From Rhodocyclaceae bacterium (lineage in GTDB: Bacteria; Pseudomonadota; Gammaproteobacteria; Burkholderiales; Rhodocyclaceae), in contig JAGRFZ010000061.1 in the NCBI GenBank assembly GCA_020445785.1, forward strand, positions 1 through 32,479: a stretch of 32,479 bases of DNA, in the 5' to 3' direction. Positions 18,195 through 25,386 of this stretch are shown one piece after another (within the stretch, counting starts at the first letter, position 1; each line of letters starts with the position of its first letter). A program made the translations under genes and the position numbers. The notes under the pieces are model-generated. The model searched no databases. It was not told the origin of the DNA and saw only the letters and a list, made by a program, of their open reading frames with translations.

Positions 18195-18222
18195 TCCCAC
18201 CCTCCTCTTGGCGGTTGGCGCG

Positions 18223-18252
18223 CGGGGCACCTTCGGGTGCCCCGTTTTTCTT
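18223..18252 (+). terminator. Intrinsic terminator after amtB
   Basis: A 9-bp GC-rich stem (CGGGGCACC / GGTGCCCCG) closed by a TTCG tetraloop and followed by GTTTTTCTT. This is a textbook rho-independent terminator on the plus strand. The T-run is on one side only, so it does not serve the convergent purU gene. Confidence 0.95.
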
Positions 18253-18293
18253 CCGAATCGGCCGAGGTCACGGCGCCGATCGGGCCGGTGCGA

Positions 18294-19169
18294 TCAGCGG
18301 AAGACGACCGTCTTGTTTCCGTGCACCAGCACCCGGTCCTCGAGGTGGTATCGCAGGCCGCGGGCCAGCACCGCCTTTTCGATGTCCTTGCCGTAGCGCA
18401 CCATGTCCTCGACCGAATCGGAATGATCGATGCGGATCACGTCCTGCTCGACGATCGGCCCCTGGTCGAGTTCGGCGGTGACGTAATGGCAGGTGGCCCC
18501 GATCAGCTTGACGCCTTTCTCCCAGGCCTGGTGGTAGGGCTTGGCGCCGACGAAACTCGGCAGGAAGCTGTGGTGGATGTTGATGATGCGGCCGGGATAG
18601 GCCGCGCACAGTTCCGGTGACAGGATCTGCATGTAGCGCGCCAGCACCATGGTGTCGCCGCGCACCTCTTCGAAGATGCGCTGCACTTCGGCGTAGGCCC
18701 GCAGTTTGTTGTCCCGGCTCACCGGCACGTGATGGAACGGAATGCCGTGCCATTCGACGAAGCCGCGGAAGGTGTCGTGGTTCGAGATCACGCACGGGAT
18801 CTCGATGTCGAGTTCCTTCGATTGCCAGCGGGCCAGCAGGTCGTAGAGGCAGTGCTCCTGTTTCGACACCATCACCACGACCCGCTTCTTGACCGCGCTG
18901 TCGGTGATCTTCCAGTCCATCTCCAGTTCGGCGGCGATCGGCTGGAAGCGCTCGCGGAACTCGGTCAGCATGAACGGCAGGGAATCCGCGCGAATCTCGA
19001 TGCGCATGAAGTAGCGCCCGACCGCCTCACCCTCGCGCGGGGGCTCCGCGTGCAGCGCAGTCTCGAGGATCCAGCCGTGGTGCTCGGCGATGAAGCCGGA
19101 GACGCGGGCGACGATACCCACCCGGTCCGGGCACGACGCCGACAGCGTGTAGAACCGTTGGTGATGCAT
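18294..19169 (-). CDS. purU: PurU, formyltetrahydrofolate deformylase
   Basis: Hydrolyses 10-formyl-THF to THF and formate, balancing one-carbon pools and supplying formate to PurT. 291 residues. An N-terminal ACT domain (about 5-90, starting FYTLSASCPDRVGIVARVSGFIAEHHG) precedes the formyltransferase-fold catalytic domain. Catalytic residues are visible: Asn in CVISNHDTFR, His in NIHHSFLPSFVGAKPYHQA (about 207-225), and Asp in ELDQGPIVEQDVIRIDH. I start at ATG 19169, 4 nt after the thrH stop; an ATG at 19193 would overlap thrH and adds residues not typical of the family. No strong Shine-Dalgarno is seen, so coupling to thrH translation is likely. Confidence 0.94.
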   Translation of the reverse strand: MHHQRFYTLSASCPDRVGIVARVSGFIAEHHGWILETALHAEPPREGEAVGRYFMRIEIRADSLPFMLTEFRERFQPIAAELEMDWKITDSAVKKRVVVMVSKQEHCLYDLLARWQSKELDIEIPCVISNHDTFRGFVEWHGIPFHHVPVSRDNKLRAYAEVQRIFEEVRGDTMVLARYMQILSPELCAAYPGRIINIHHSFLPSFVGAKPYHQAWEKGVKLIGATCHYVTAELDQGPIVEQDVIRIDHSDSVEDMVRYGKDIEKAVLARGLRYHLEDRVLVHGNKTVVFR

Positions 19170-19173
19170 GGCG

Positions 19174-19788
19174 TCAGCCGTCGATGGCGGCAAAGGCGCG
19201 GTCGATCTCCTGCCGCAGGGCGTCGTAGTCGCGGGTCACCGGATACTGCGGAAATTCGCGGATCACGTTCTCGGGCGGACGGAACAGGATGCCGCCGTGG
19301 GCCTCGCCCAGCATCGCCGTGTCATTGTAGGAATCGCCGGCGGCGACCACCTGGAAGTTCAGTTCCTTGAAACGCCGCACCGCCTCGCGCTTCTGATCGG
19401 GCATGCGCAGATGGTAGTTCACGACGACTCCGTCGGCGTCGGCCTCGAGGCTGTGGCAGAACAGGGTCGGCCAGGCCAGTTGGCGCATCAGCGGCTTGGC
19501 GAACTCGTAGAAGGTGTCGGACAGGATCACCACCTGGTATTGCTCGCGAAGGCCGTCGAGGAAAGCTCTGGCGCCGGGCATCGGCGCCAGCGTGCCGATG
19601 ACCTGCTGGATGTCGTCGAGGCCGTGGCGATGCTTCGCCAGGATGTCGAGCCGGTAGCGCATCAGGGTGTCGTAGTCGGGCTCGTCGCGAGTGGTCCGGC
19701 GCAATTCGTCGATGCCGGTCTTGTTGGCGAATTCGATCCAGATCTCCGGAACGAGGACCCCTTCGAGGTCGAGACAGACGATTTGCAC
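19174..19788 (-). CDS. thrH: ThrH, bifunctional phosphoserine phosphatase / homoserine phosphotransferase
   Basis: 204-residue HAD-superfamily enzyme that dephosphorylates phosphoserine and can transfer the phosphate to homoserine. HAD motif I reads CLDLEGVLVPE with Asp7 as nucleophile and Glu9 where most HAD enzymes have Asp, a ThrH hallmark. Motif II is VVILSDTFYEF, motif III uses the Lys in MPDQKREAV, and motif IV is AAGDSYNDTAML. The start codon is GTG at 19788 with AGGAAG about 8 nt upstream. It forms a two-gene unit with purU, linking serine/one-carbon metabolism, which makes sense physiologically since serine feeds the folate pool. Confidence 0.93.
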   Translation of the reverse strand: MQIVCLDLEGVLVPEIWIEFANKTGIDELRRTTRDEPDYDTLMRYRLDILAKHRHGLDDIQQVIGTLAPMPGARAFLDGLREQYQVVILSDTFYEFAKPLMRQLAWPTLFCHSLEADADGVVVNYHLRMPDQKREAVRRFKELNFQVVAAGDSYNDTAMLGEAHGGILFRPPENVIREFPQYPVTRDYDALRQEIDRAFAAIDG

Positions 19789-19821
19789 GGCAGGCTTCCT
19801 GTAGGCGCGGGAAAACCCTGA

Positions 19822-19827
19822 ATGATA
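19822..19827 (-). promoter_or_regulatory. Candidate -10 element of thrH-purU
   Basis: Minus strand TATCAT (5 of 6 to consensus) in the context GCTATCATT, which would start transcription near 19815, 27 nt before the GTG. No convincing -35 is visible. Confidence 0.3.
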
Positions 19828-19842
19828 GCGTCAAACGGGGGT

Positions 19843-19866
19843 CCCCGGCCTTTTCGGCCGGCGACC
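19843..19866 (-). terminator. Weak hairpin after the tyrR-like gene
   Basis: On the minus strand CCGGCC-GAAAA-GGCCGG forms a 6-bp GC stem right after the regulator stop codon. Only CGTTTG follows, with no proper T-run, so any termination would be partial or rho-assisted. Confidence 0.4.
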
Positions 19867-19870
19867 GGGG

Positions 19871-21388
19871 CTAGCCGCGGCCGATGCCGTAGCGGCGCAG
19901 ACGGGCTGCGATCGCCGAATGCGAGGCGCCCAGCCGTGCCGCGAGCTGGCGGCTGGACGGAAAGCGCGGGTAGAGTCGGCGCAACAGGTCTGCCTCGAAA
20001 CGGGCCACCGCCCCGCCCAGGGTATCGATCTCGTCGAGTGGCTCGCCGTCCGGCGCGGCCGGCGAATCGGCGAGCTCGAGATCCTCCGCATCGAGCACGC
20101 TTCGCTCGCTCATGGTCACCGCGCGAAACACCGCATTCTGCAACTGGCGCACGTTGCCGGGCCAGGGATTGGCCTTCAGCGCAGCGCGCGCCGCGGCCGA
20201 AAGCCGGATCTCGCCCCGGCCGGTCTGGGCGCAGGCCCGGGCGAGAAAATGCTCGGCCAGTGCGACGATGTCCTGGCGCCGCTCGCGCAGCGGCGGTACG
20301 TGCAGGCCGAGCACGTTGAGCCGGAACAGCAGGTCCTGGCGAAACGTACCCTCGGCCACCATCTGCTCGAGGGCACGGTGGGTGGCGCTGATCACCCGCA
20401 CGTCCACCCGCTGCTCGCGCTCGCCGCCGACGCGCCGAAAGCTGCCGTCATTGAGGAAGCGCAGCAACTTGGCCTGCAGATAGGGGGACATCTCACCGAC
20501 CTCGTCGAGAAACACGGTACCGCCGTCCGCCATCTCCAGCAGACCCGGCTTGCCGCCCTTGAGCGCACCGCTGAAGGCGCCCGGGGCGTAGCCGAACAGC
20601 TCGCTCTCGGCCAGGCTCTCGGGCATCGCGGCGCAGTTCAGCGCGAAGAAGGGCATCCCGCGCCGCCGGCTGCCGGCATGACAGGCGTGCGCCAGCAATT
20701 CCTTTCCGGTCCCGGTCTCGCCGGTGATCAAGAGCGGGGCGTCGACCTGCGCCATCCGCGCCGCGCGCCGGCGCACCGCGAGAATCTCGGTCGAGCGACC
20801 GAGCACCGCCTCGAAGCCGCCGGCGTCGTAGTTTTGCAGCGCCGAAAGACGCCGCCCGATTCGTTGCGGCGCGTGCAGGGTCAGCACCGCGCCGGCACGG
20901 TCGGCGAGCGGCAAGGTTTCCACCAGGAACGGCTCGCCACGCAGGCGGACTTCGGTGACGCCGGACTGCAGCCGCGCCAGGCCCTCGATCGGAACCACCT
21001 CGCCGAACAGCTCGGACAGGGAGCGCCCGAACAAGGCCTCCTCGGCGCACCCGGCGGCAGTTGCGGCGGCGGCGTTGGCGACCACCACCCGCTGCTCCCC
21101 ATCCACTGCCAGGATCGGGTCGGCCTGGGACGCCAGCAGAGCCTCCAGATAGCGCGCGCGGCGCACGCCCGGCAGCATCGCCACCGGCTCCGCCGAGCGC
21201 ACGTCGTCCACCGCCAGCAGATGCTCGCGCAGACGGGCGAAACCGGGCTCCGCGAGCGCCGGGACGTCGAGGAACAGATGGGGCGGCTCGACTTCGACCG
21301 CGGTCAGATCGAGGCCCTGGCGCGAGACCACGGCGAGAATCTCGTGGGCGATCCCGACCCGATCGGTGAAAAGGACATCGACGCGCAT
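19871..21388 (-). CDS. TyrR/PhhR-like sigma-54-type regulator (ACT-PAS-AAA+-HTH), probable activator of dadA
   Basis: 505 residues with the TyrR layout. An N-terminal ACT domain (about 1-75, MRVDVLFTDRVGIAHEILAV) is the amino-acid sensor. A PAS domain spans about 80-175. The AAA+ domain (about 190-420) has Walker A GETGTGKE near 223-230 and Walker B TVFLDEVGEM. A TyrR-type helix-turn-helix ends the protein (SSRQLAARLGASHSAIAARLRRYG). The sigma-54-contact loop reads GAFSGA (270-275), a conservative change from GAFTGA, whereas E. coli TyrR has lost it. The ATG at 21388 matches the family start, but no Shine-Dalgarno exists; instead a 35-bp palindrome ends 1 bp before the ATG. Divergent from dadA, whose promoter is sigma-54 type, so it is the obvious activator and an autoregulator. 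The amino-acid ligand is unknown. Confidence 0.9.
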   Translation of the reverse strand: MRVDVLFTDRVGIAHEILAVVSRQGLDLTAVEVEPPHLFLDVPALAEPGFARLREHLLAVDDVRSAEPVAMLPGVRRARYLEALLASQADPILAVDGEQRVVVANAAAATAAGCAEEALFGRSLSELFGEVVPIEGLARLQSGVTEVRLRGEPFLVETLPLADRAGAVLTLHAPQRIGRRLSALQNYDAGGFEAVLGRSTEILAVRRRAARMAQVDAPLLITGETGTGKELLAHACHAGSRRRGMPFFALNCAAMPESLAESELFGYAPGAFSGALKGGKPGLLEMADGGTVFLDEVGEMSPYLQAKLLRFLNDGSFRRVGGEREQRVDVRVISATHRALEQMVAEGTFRQDLLFRLNVLGLHVPPLRERRQDIVALAEHFLARACAQTGRGEIRLSAAARAALKANPWPGNVRQLQNAVFRAVTMSERSVLDAEDLELADSPAAPDGEPLDEIDTLGGAVARFEADLLRRLYPRFPSSRQLAARLGASHSAIAARLRRYGIGRG

Positions 21389-21389
21389 C

Positions 21390-21424
21390 GTATGGATTTC
21401 AATACGGCGTATTGAAATCCATAC
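21390..21424. promoter_or_regulatory. 35-bp perfect palindrome: paired operators O1 and O2
   Basis: Arms GTATGGATTTCAATAC (21390-21405) and its exact reverse complement (21409-21424), separated by GGC. Each 16-bp arm is itself a near-dyad of form GTATNGANNTCNATAC, so this is best read as two operator copies with centres 19 bp apart. It lies between the regulator's ATG (21388) and a possible minus-strand promoter with a TTTACA -35, the place for autorepression. Confidence 0.8.
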
Positions 21425-21490
21425 ATAACACGTACTCGATTGTAAATACAGCGGTTTCGTTCCGAAAAAGGCGATCGGACGACGCCATTC

Positions 21491-21506
21491 GTATGGATAT
21501 CGATAC
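21491..21506. promoter_or_regulatory. Third operator copy O3
   Basis: GTATGGATATCGATAC is identical to the O1 arm at 14 of 16 positions and is palindromic except at one base pair. Its centre lies about 98 bp upstream of the predicted dadA start, a normal enhancer distance for sigma-54 activation. Confidence 0.75.
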
Positions 21507-21539
21507 GGACGACCCCGTCCGGCGCCCGAAAAGTTTCCA

Positions 21540-21552
21540 TAACCATCTGATT
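21540..21552. promoter_or_regulatory. IHF-like site between O3 and the dadA promoter
   Basis: TAACCATCTGATT matches the IHF consensus YAANNNNTTGATW with one mismatch and sits between the enhancer and the -24/-12 element, where IHF usually assists looping. Supported by position more than by sequence. Confidence 0.4.
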
Positions 21553-21570
21553 TACAGTGATTTTTGCCGT

Positions 21571-21585
21571 TGGCACGGGGTTTGC
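21571..21585 (+). promoter_or_regulatory. Sigma-54 promoter of dadA-ridA-symporter
   Basis: TGGCACGGGGTTTGC: a full consensus -24/-12 element with GG and GC separated by 10 bp. Transcription would start near 21597, about 50 nt before the dadA ATG. Confidence 0.9.
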
Positions 21586-21646
21586 GAACCCGCCCTGGCA
21601 TGTGGCCGGGATGCGGCTGCGGAAATCTTCCCCAAGGAGAAGGACG

Positions 21647-22957
21647 ATGCATGTACTGATACTCGGCAGCGGCGTAATCGGCACGACGATGGCCTACTAC
21701 ATGGCCCGCGACGGCCACCAGGTGACGGTCGTCGATCGCCAGCCCGGTCCCGCCCTGGAAACCAGCTTCGCCAACGCCGGCGAAGTTTCACCCGGCTACT
21801 CGGCACCGTGGGCCGGCCCCGGGGTGCCACTGAAGGCGATCAAGTGGCTGCTGATGCACAATAGCCCGCTGGTGATCAAGCCGATGCTCGATCCGGCGAT
21901 GTGGCGCTGGGGCCTGGCGATGCTGGCGAACTGCACCGCCGCCCGCTATCGCGTCAACAAGAGCCGGATGGTGCGGCTGGCCGAATACAGTCGCGACTGC
22001 CTACGCCAACTGCGCGCCGAAACCGGCATTCGTTACGACGAACGCAGCCAGGGAACACTGCAACTGTTCCGCACCCAGAAGCAGCTCGACGGCGTCGGCA
22101 AGGATGTCGAGATCCTCGAGGACTTCGGCGTGCCCTACCAGGTCCTCGACCGGCCGGGCTATCTCGAACACGAGCCGGCGCTCGCCGACGTCCAGGAGAA
22201 ATTCGTCGGCGCCCTGCGCCTGCCCGGCGACGAGACCGGCGACTGCTACAAGTTCACCAGCGAGATCGCCGCGATGGCTGCCGAGCTGGGCGTCGACTTC
22301 CGCTTCGGCGTGTCGATCGACGCCATCGAGTACGCCGTCGACCGCATCAGCGGCGTACGCACCAGTGCCGGCCGCCTCGCCGCGGACCACTACGTGCTGG
22401 CCCTCGGCAGCTACTCGCCACTGCTCGCCAGGCCGCTGGGCATCGACCTGCCGATCTACCCGGTCAAGGGATTCTCGATCACGGTGCCGATCACCGATGC
22501 CGAACGGGCGCCCCAGTCGACCATCATGGACGAGACCCACAAGGTGGCCGTGACCCGTCTCGGCGACCGCATCCGGGTCGGCGGCACGGCGCAGCTCTCC
22601 GGCTACGACCTGCAACTGGAGGCGGGCCGGCGTCGCACCCTGGAATTCGTCGTCCAGGACCTCTTTCCCCGTGGCGGCGACGTCGGACGCGCCGAATTCT
22701 GGACCGGCCTGCGGCCGATGACGCCCGACGGCACGCCGATCATCGGCGACAGCCCGTATTCCAACCTGTCGCTCTGCACCGGCCACGGCACCCTCGGCTG
22801 GACCATGGCCGCCGGCACCGGGCGGCTGATGAGCGACCTGGTCAGCGGCCGACGACCCGAGATCGACACCGAAGGCCTGGCGCTGTCGCGCTATCGCCGC
22901 ACCGTGAGCAAACCGACCCACACCCAAGGAGAAGCCATCCAATGCAAAGCATCCTGA
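21647..22957 (+). CDS. dadA: DadA, D-amino acid dehydrogenase
   Basis: 436-residue FAD-dependent quinone-linked dehydrogenase that oxidises D-amino acids (typically D-alanine) to imino acids, which become keto acids and ammonia. The N-terminal dinucleotide fold is [25 protein letters not shown] (about 7-31). The DadA motif [19 protein letters not shown], the central [12 protein letters not shown], and the C-terminal [30 protein letters not shown] are all present. AAGGAGAAGG precedes the ATG at 21647. It overlaps ridA by 16 nt. It is membrane-peripheral by family knowledge. Driven by a sigma-54 promoter with upstream operators for the divergent TyrR-like protein. No racemase (dadX) is present in the unit. 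Confidence 0.95.
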   Translation: MHVLILGSGVIGTTMAYYMARDGHQVTVVDRQPGPALETSFANAGEVSPGYSAPWAGPGVPLKAIKWLLMHNSPLVIKPMLDPAMWRWGLAMLANCTAARYRVNKSRMVRLAEYSRDCLRQLRAETGIRYDERSQGTLQLFRTQKQLDGVGKDVEILEDFGVPYQVLDRPGYLEHEPALADVQEKFVGALRLPGDETGDCYKFTSEIAAMAAELGVDFRFGVSIDAIEYAVDRISGVRTSAGRLAADHYVLALGSYSPLLARPLGIDLPIYPVKGFSITVPITDAERAPQSTIMDETHKVAVTRLGDRIRVGGTAQLSGYDLQLEAGRRRTLEFVVQDLFPRGGDVGRAEFWTGLRPMTPDGTPIIGDSPYSNLSLCTGHGTLGWTMAAGTGRLMSDLVSGRRPEIDTEGLALSRYRRTVSKPTHTQGEAIQCKAS

Positions 22958-23322
22958 CCCCGAATGCACCCAGCGCGATCGGGCCCTACAGCCAGGCGAC
23001 GGCGAGCGACGATGGCTGGCTGTTCACCTCCGGCCAGATCCCGCTCGACGCCAACGGCGAGCGCCGCGACGGCGACATCGCGGCCCAGACCGAGCAGGTC
23101 TTCGACAACCTCGAGGCGATCCTCGGCGCCGGCGGCAGTTCGCTTGCCGAGGTGCTCAAGGTCACGGTCTTCATGACCGACCTGGGCGAGTTCGCGACGA
23201 TGAACCAGATATTCGCCCGGCGCTTCGGCGAACACCGGCCAGCACGCTCGACCGTGCAGGTGGCTGCATTGCCGACCGGGGCCCGGGTCGAGATCGAGGC
23301 GATCGCCCGCCGCCGGCGCTGA
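22942..23322 (+). CDS. ridA: RidA-family enamine/imine deaminase
   Basis: 126-residue trimeric RidA (YjgF/YER057c/UK114) protein that hydrolyses reactive enamine/imine intermediates to keto acids and ammonia. The conserved residues are visible: SAIGPYSQA near 11-19, Arg102 in [11 protein letters not shown], and Glu117 in ARVEIEA, the same 15-residue spacing as Arg105/Glu120 of E. coli RidA. It starts inside the end of dadA (16-nt overlap) with AAGGAG upstream, so the two are translated together. This fits directly: DadA releases imines and RidA clears them. Whether it is RidA proper or an Rid1-3 subgroup member cannot be settled by eye. Confidence 0.93.
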   Translation: MQSILTPNAPSAIGPYSQATASDDGWLFTSGQIPLDANGERRDGDIAAQTEQVFDNLEAILGAGGSSLAEVLKVTVFMTDLGEFATMNQIFARRFGEHRPARSTVQVAALPTGARVEIEAIARRRR

Positions 23323-23358
23323 ACCGACAGACCAACAGAAAAAGGAGAGAAGAGGGAC

Positions 23359-24738
23359 ATGGAGACACTCACCACGATCGTCACCGCGATCAACAATTTC
23401 GTCTGGGGACCGCCGATGCTGGTGCTGATCCTCGGCACCGGCCTATACCTGCAGTTCCGCCTCAGGCTGATGCCGATCACCCACATCGGCATGGGCTTTC
23501 GTCTGGTCTGGCGTGGCCGCAGGCCCGACGCCGACGCCAGCGGCGACATCAGCCCCTACGCCGCGCTGATGACCGCGCTGGCCGCAACGGTCGGCACCGG
23601 CAATATCGCCGGCGTCGCCACGGCGATCGCGATCGGCGGCCCCGGCGCCCTGTTCTGGATGTGGGTCACCGCATTGGTCGGCATGGCCACCAAGTACGGG
23701 GAAGTGGTGCTGGCGGTGCATTACCGCGAGCGCGGTGGCGAGGGCGGTCATGTCGGCGGCCCGATGTACGCGATCAAGAACGGTCTCGGCCGCCACTGGC
23801 GCTGGCTCGGTGCCGCCTTCGCGATCTTCGGTGGCCTTGCCGGTTTCGGCATCGGCAACATGGTCCAGTCCAACAGCATCGCCGGTGCACTCGAGGCAAG
23901 CTTCGGCATCGACGCCTGGCTGACCGGCGCGGTGCTCACGGTGCTCACCGGATTCGTGCTGCTCGGCGGCGTCAAGCGCATCGGCGCGGTCGCCGAGAAG
24001 CTGGTGCCGTTCATGTGCGTGGCGTACGTCCTCGCCGCGCTGGCGGTGCTCGCCGTCTACGCCAGCGAGATCCCACATGCCTTCGCGCTGGTCTTCCAGT
24101 ATGCCTTCAGCCCGGCCGCGGCGACCGGGGGCTTTGCCGGCGCGGCGGTGCTGATGGCGCTGCGTTTCGGCGTCGCCCGCGGCATCTTCTCGAACGAGGC
24201 CGGCCTCGGTACCGCCGGCATCGCCCAGGCCGCCGGTCGTAGCAAGAACCCGGTCGAATCGGGGCTGATCGGCATGATGGGCACCTTCATCGACACCCTG
24301 ATCGTGTGCACCATGACCGGCCTGGTGCTGATCGTCACCGGTGCGTGGTCGAGCGGCGTCCAGGGCGCGGCGCTGACCGCCAACGCCTTCGCCACCGCGT
24401 TCCCCGGCATCGGCGGCCATTTCCTGGCCATCGCCCTGGCGGTGTTCGCCTTCACCACCATCCTCGGCTGGGCCTACTACGGCGAGCGCTGCTGGGAATA
24501 CCTGCTCGGGCGCTCGGTCGACAAGCCGTACCGCGTGGTGTGGACCCTGTTCGTGATGGTCGGTGCGGTGACCCAACTCGACTTCGTCTGGCTGGTCGCC
24601 GACACCCTCAATGCGTTCATGGCCTTCCCCAACCTGGTGGCCCTGTTGCTGCTCTCGCCGGTGATCTCACGGCTCACCCGGGAGTATTTCGAAGAAGGTC
24701 GGGTGAGCCCGACGCTGGCGAGCGCCCGCGGCACCTGA
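23359..24738 (+). CDS. AGCS-family alanine/glycine:cation symporter
   Basis: 459-residue inner-membrane Na+ (or H+) coupled amino-acid symporter of the AGCS family (AgcS/DagA type). About 10-11 hydrophobic helices are visible. Family motifs include LMTALAATVGTGNIAGVATAIAIGGPGALFWMW (about 71-103), GGPMYAIKNGLG (about 133-144), and GIFSNEAGLGTAGIAQAA (about 275-292). AAGGAGAG lies before the ATG, 36 nt after ridA. As third gene of the dadA unit it probably imports the D-amino acid (D-/L-alanine or glycine) that DadA oxidises. Substrate stereo-preference is inferred from context. Confidence 0.93.
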   Translation: METLTTIVTAINNFVWGPPMLVLILGTGLYLQFRLRLMPITHIGMGFRLVWRGRRPDADASGDISPYAALMTALAATVGTGNIAGVATAIAIGGPGALFWMWVTALVGMATKYGEVVLAVHYRERGGEGGHVGGPMYAIKNGLGRHWRWLGAAFAIFGGLAGFGIGNMVQSNSIAGALEASFGIDAWLTGAVLTVLTGFVLLGGVKRIGAVAEKLVPFMCVAYVLAALAVLAVYASEIPHAFALVFQYAFSPAAATGGFAGAAVLMALRFGVARGIFSNEAGLGTAGIAQAAGRSKNPVESGLIGMMGTFIDTLIVCTMTGLVLIVTGAWSSGVQGAALTANAFATAFPGIGGHFLAIALAVFAFTTILGWAYYGERCWEYLLGRSVDKPYRVVWTLFVMVGAVTQLDFVWLVADTLNAFMAFPNLVALLLLSPVISRLTREYFEEGRVSPTLASARGT

Positions 24739-25030
24739 GACTTCACCGAGGAGTCCGCGTCCCTTCGACGCATGATGCGGGCGACGCCACGGCGCCGCCC
24801 GTGTCGCGTTCGTCGCCGGCGGCTGCTCGCGATCGAACGGCGCGGCGCGCATCTCACGCGGCGCCCGATGCCCGCGGGGCGTACAATCTGGATAACAGCG
24901 AAGGCGTGACGAGACAGTGATCGCCGCGCCCTCGGGCACGGCGCAGCGACAGGCCGGCCCCGCGATGCGGGCATGCGCAAGAGGCCGTCGACGTGCCCCT
25001 CACGACACCTTGTCGATCCAGGAGCAAATC
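24739..25030. other. 292-bp gene-free stretch
   Basis: Between the symporter stop and the next small ORF. It contains GC-rich imperfect repeats but no poly-T terminator for the dad unit. A possible -10 (TACAAT, 24882-24887) lacks a -35. An ATG at 24917 is in frame with the following ORF, but the upstream part reads as random low-complexity residues. Confidence 0.4.
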
Positions 25031-25234
25031 GTGGCCGAATCAACCAGCGACCCCGCGTGGACACGCGAACGGACAGAGACCGAACTGGCGGCGCGCATGT
25101 CCCAGAGAAACGATCTCAAAATCAAACTGGACCACTTCGTCCAGACTCGTCAGGACACCACCTCGGTCGGTCACGAGCTCGAAGAAGTCGAAGCCCATAT
25201 CGCGCGGCTGCAACAAGAACTGGCCGCGCTCTGA
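25031..25234 (+). CDS. Small hypothetical coiled-coil protein
   Basis: 67 residues starting at GTG 25031, chosen because GGAG lies 6 nt upstream (25021-25024). An in-frame ATG at 24917 would add 38 residues of Arg/Ala-rich sequence with no family look. The protein is highly charged and helical: RERTETELAARMSQRNDLKIKLD, then VGHELEEVEAHIARLQQELAAL at the C terminus with leucine heptads. It has no signal peptide, membrane segment or Cys. I do not recognise a family. Codon usage fits the genome (G/C-rich third positions). It is monocistronic, with the dad unit upstream on the same strand and the PhoX-like gene convergent. It ends just before a branched inverted-repeat structure. Probably a real small gene, not certain. 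Confidence 0.55.
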   Translation: MAESTSDPAWTRERTETELAARMSQRNDLKIKLDHFVQTRQDTTSVGHELEEVEAHIARLQQELAAL

Positions 25235-25235
25235 T

Positions 25236-25304
25236 CGCTGCCGCGCATGCGGCCGGCATCGCTCGAACGAATCGATGCCGGCCCGCTTGCGGGCCGTGGC
25301 AGCG
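25236..25304 (+). repeat. Branched inverted-repeat element after the small ORF
   Basis: Outer arms CGCTGCC (25236-25242) and GGCAGCG (25298-25304) enclose two inner hairpins: GCCGGCATCG (25252-25261) with CGATGCCGGC (25273-25282), and GGCCCGC (25280-25286) with GCGGGCC (25289-25295). The inner hairpins share three bases, so the full forms compete. No T-run follows. It could be a rho-independent-like 3' end, an mRNA-stabilising fold, or an intergenic repeat element. Confidence 0.55.
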
Positions 25305-25386
25305 CGAAGCCGGGAGACGATGGACACGCCCCCAGCCCGCGTCCAGTGCGCTCGCCGGCACCTGACGGCGGGCCGGGCACTTCGCC

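Noticed and set aside
21432-21560. Classical TyrR box (TGTAAA-N6-TTTACA) between the regulator and dadA
   Set aside because: Single TGTAAA and TTTACA half-sites occur but never paired at the right spacing. The repeated GTATNGANNTCNATAC dyad is the better operator candidate.
25020-25120. Pho box upstream of the PhoX-like gene or shared phosphate control
   Set aside because: No CTGTCAT-N4-CTGTCAT pattern was seen near the PhoX-like start at 26805 or elsewhere nearby.
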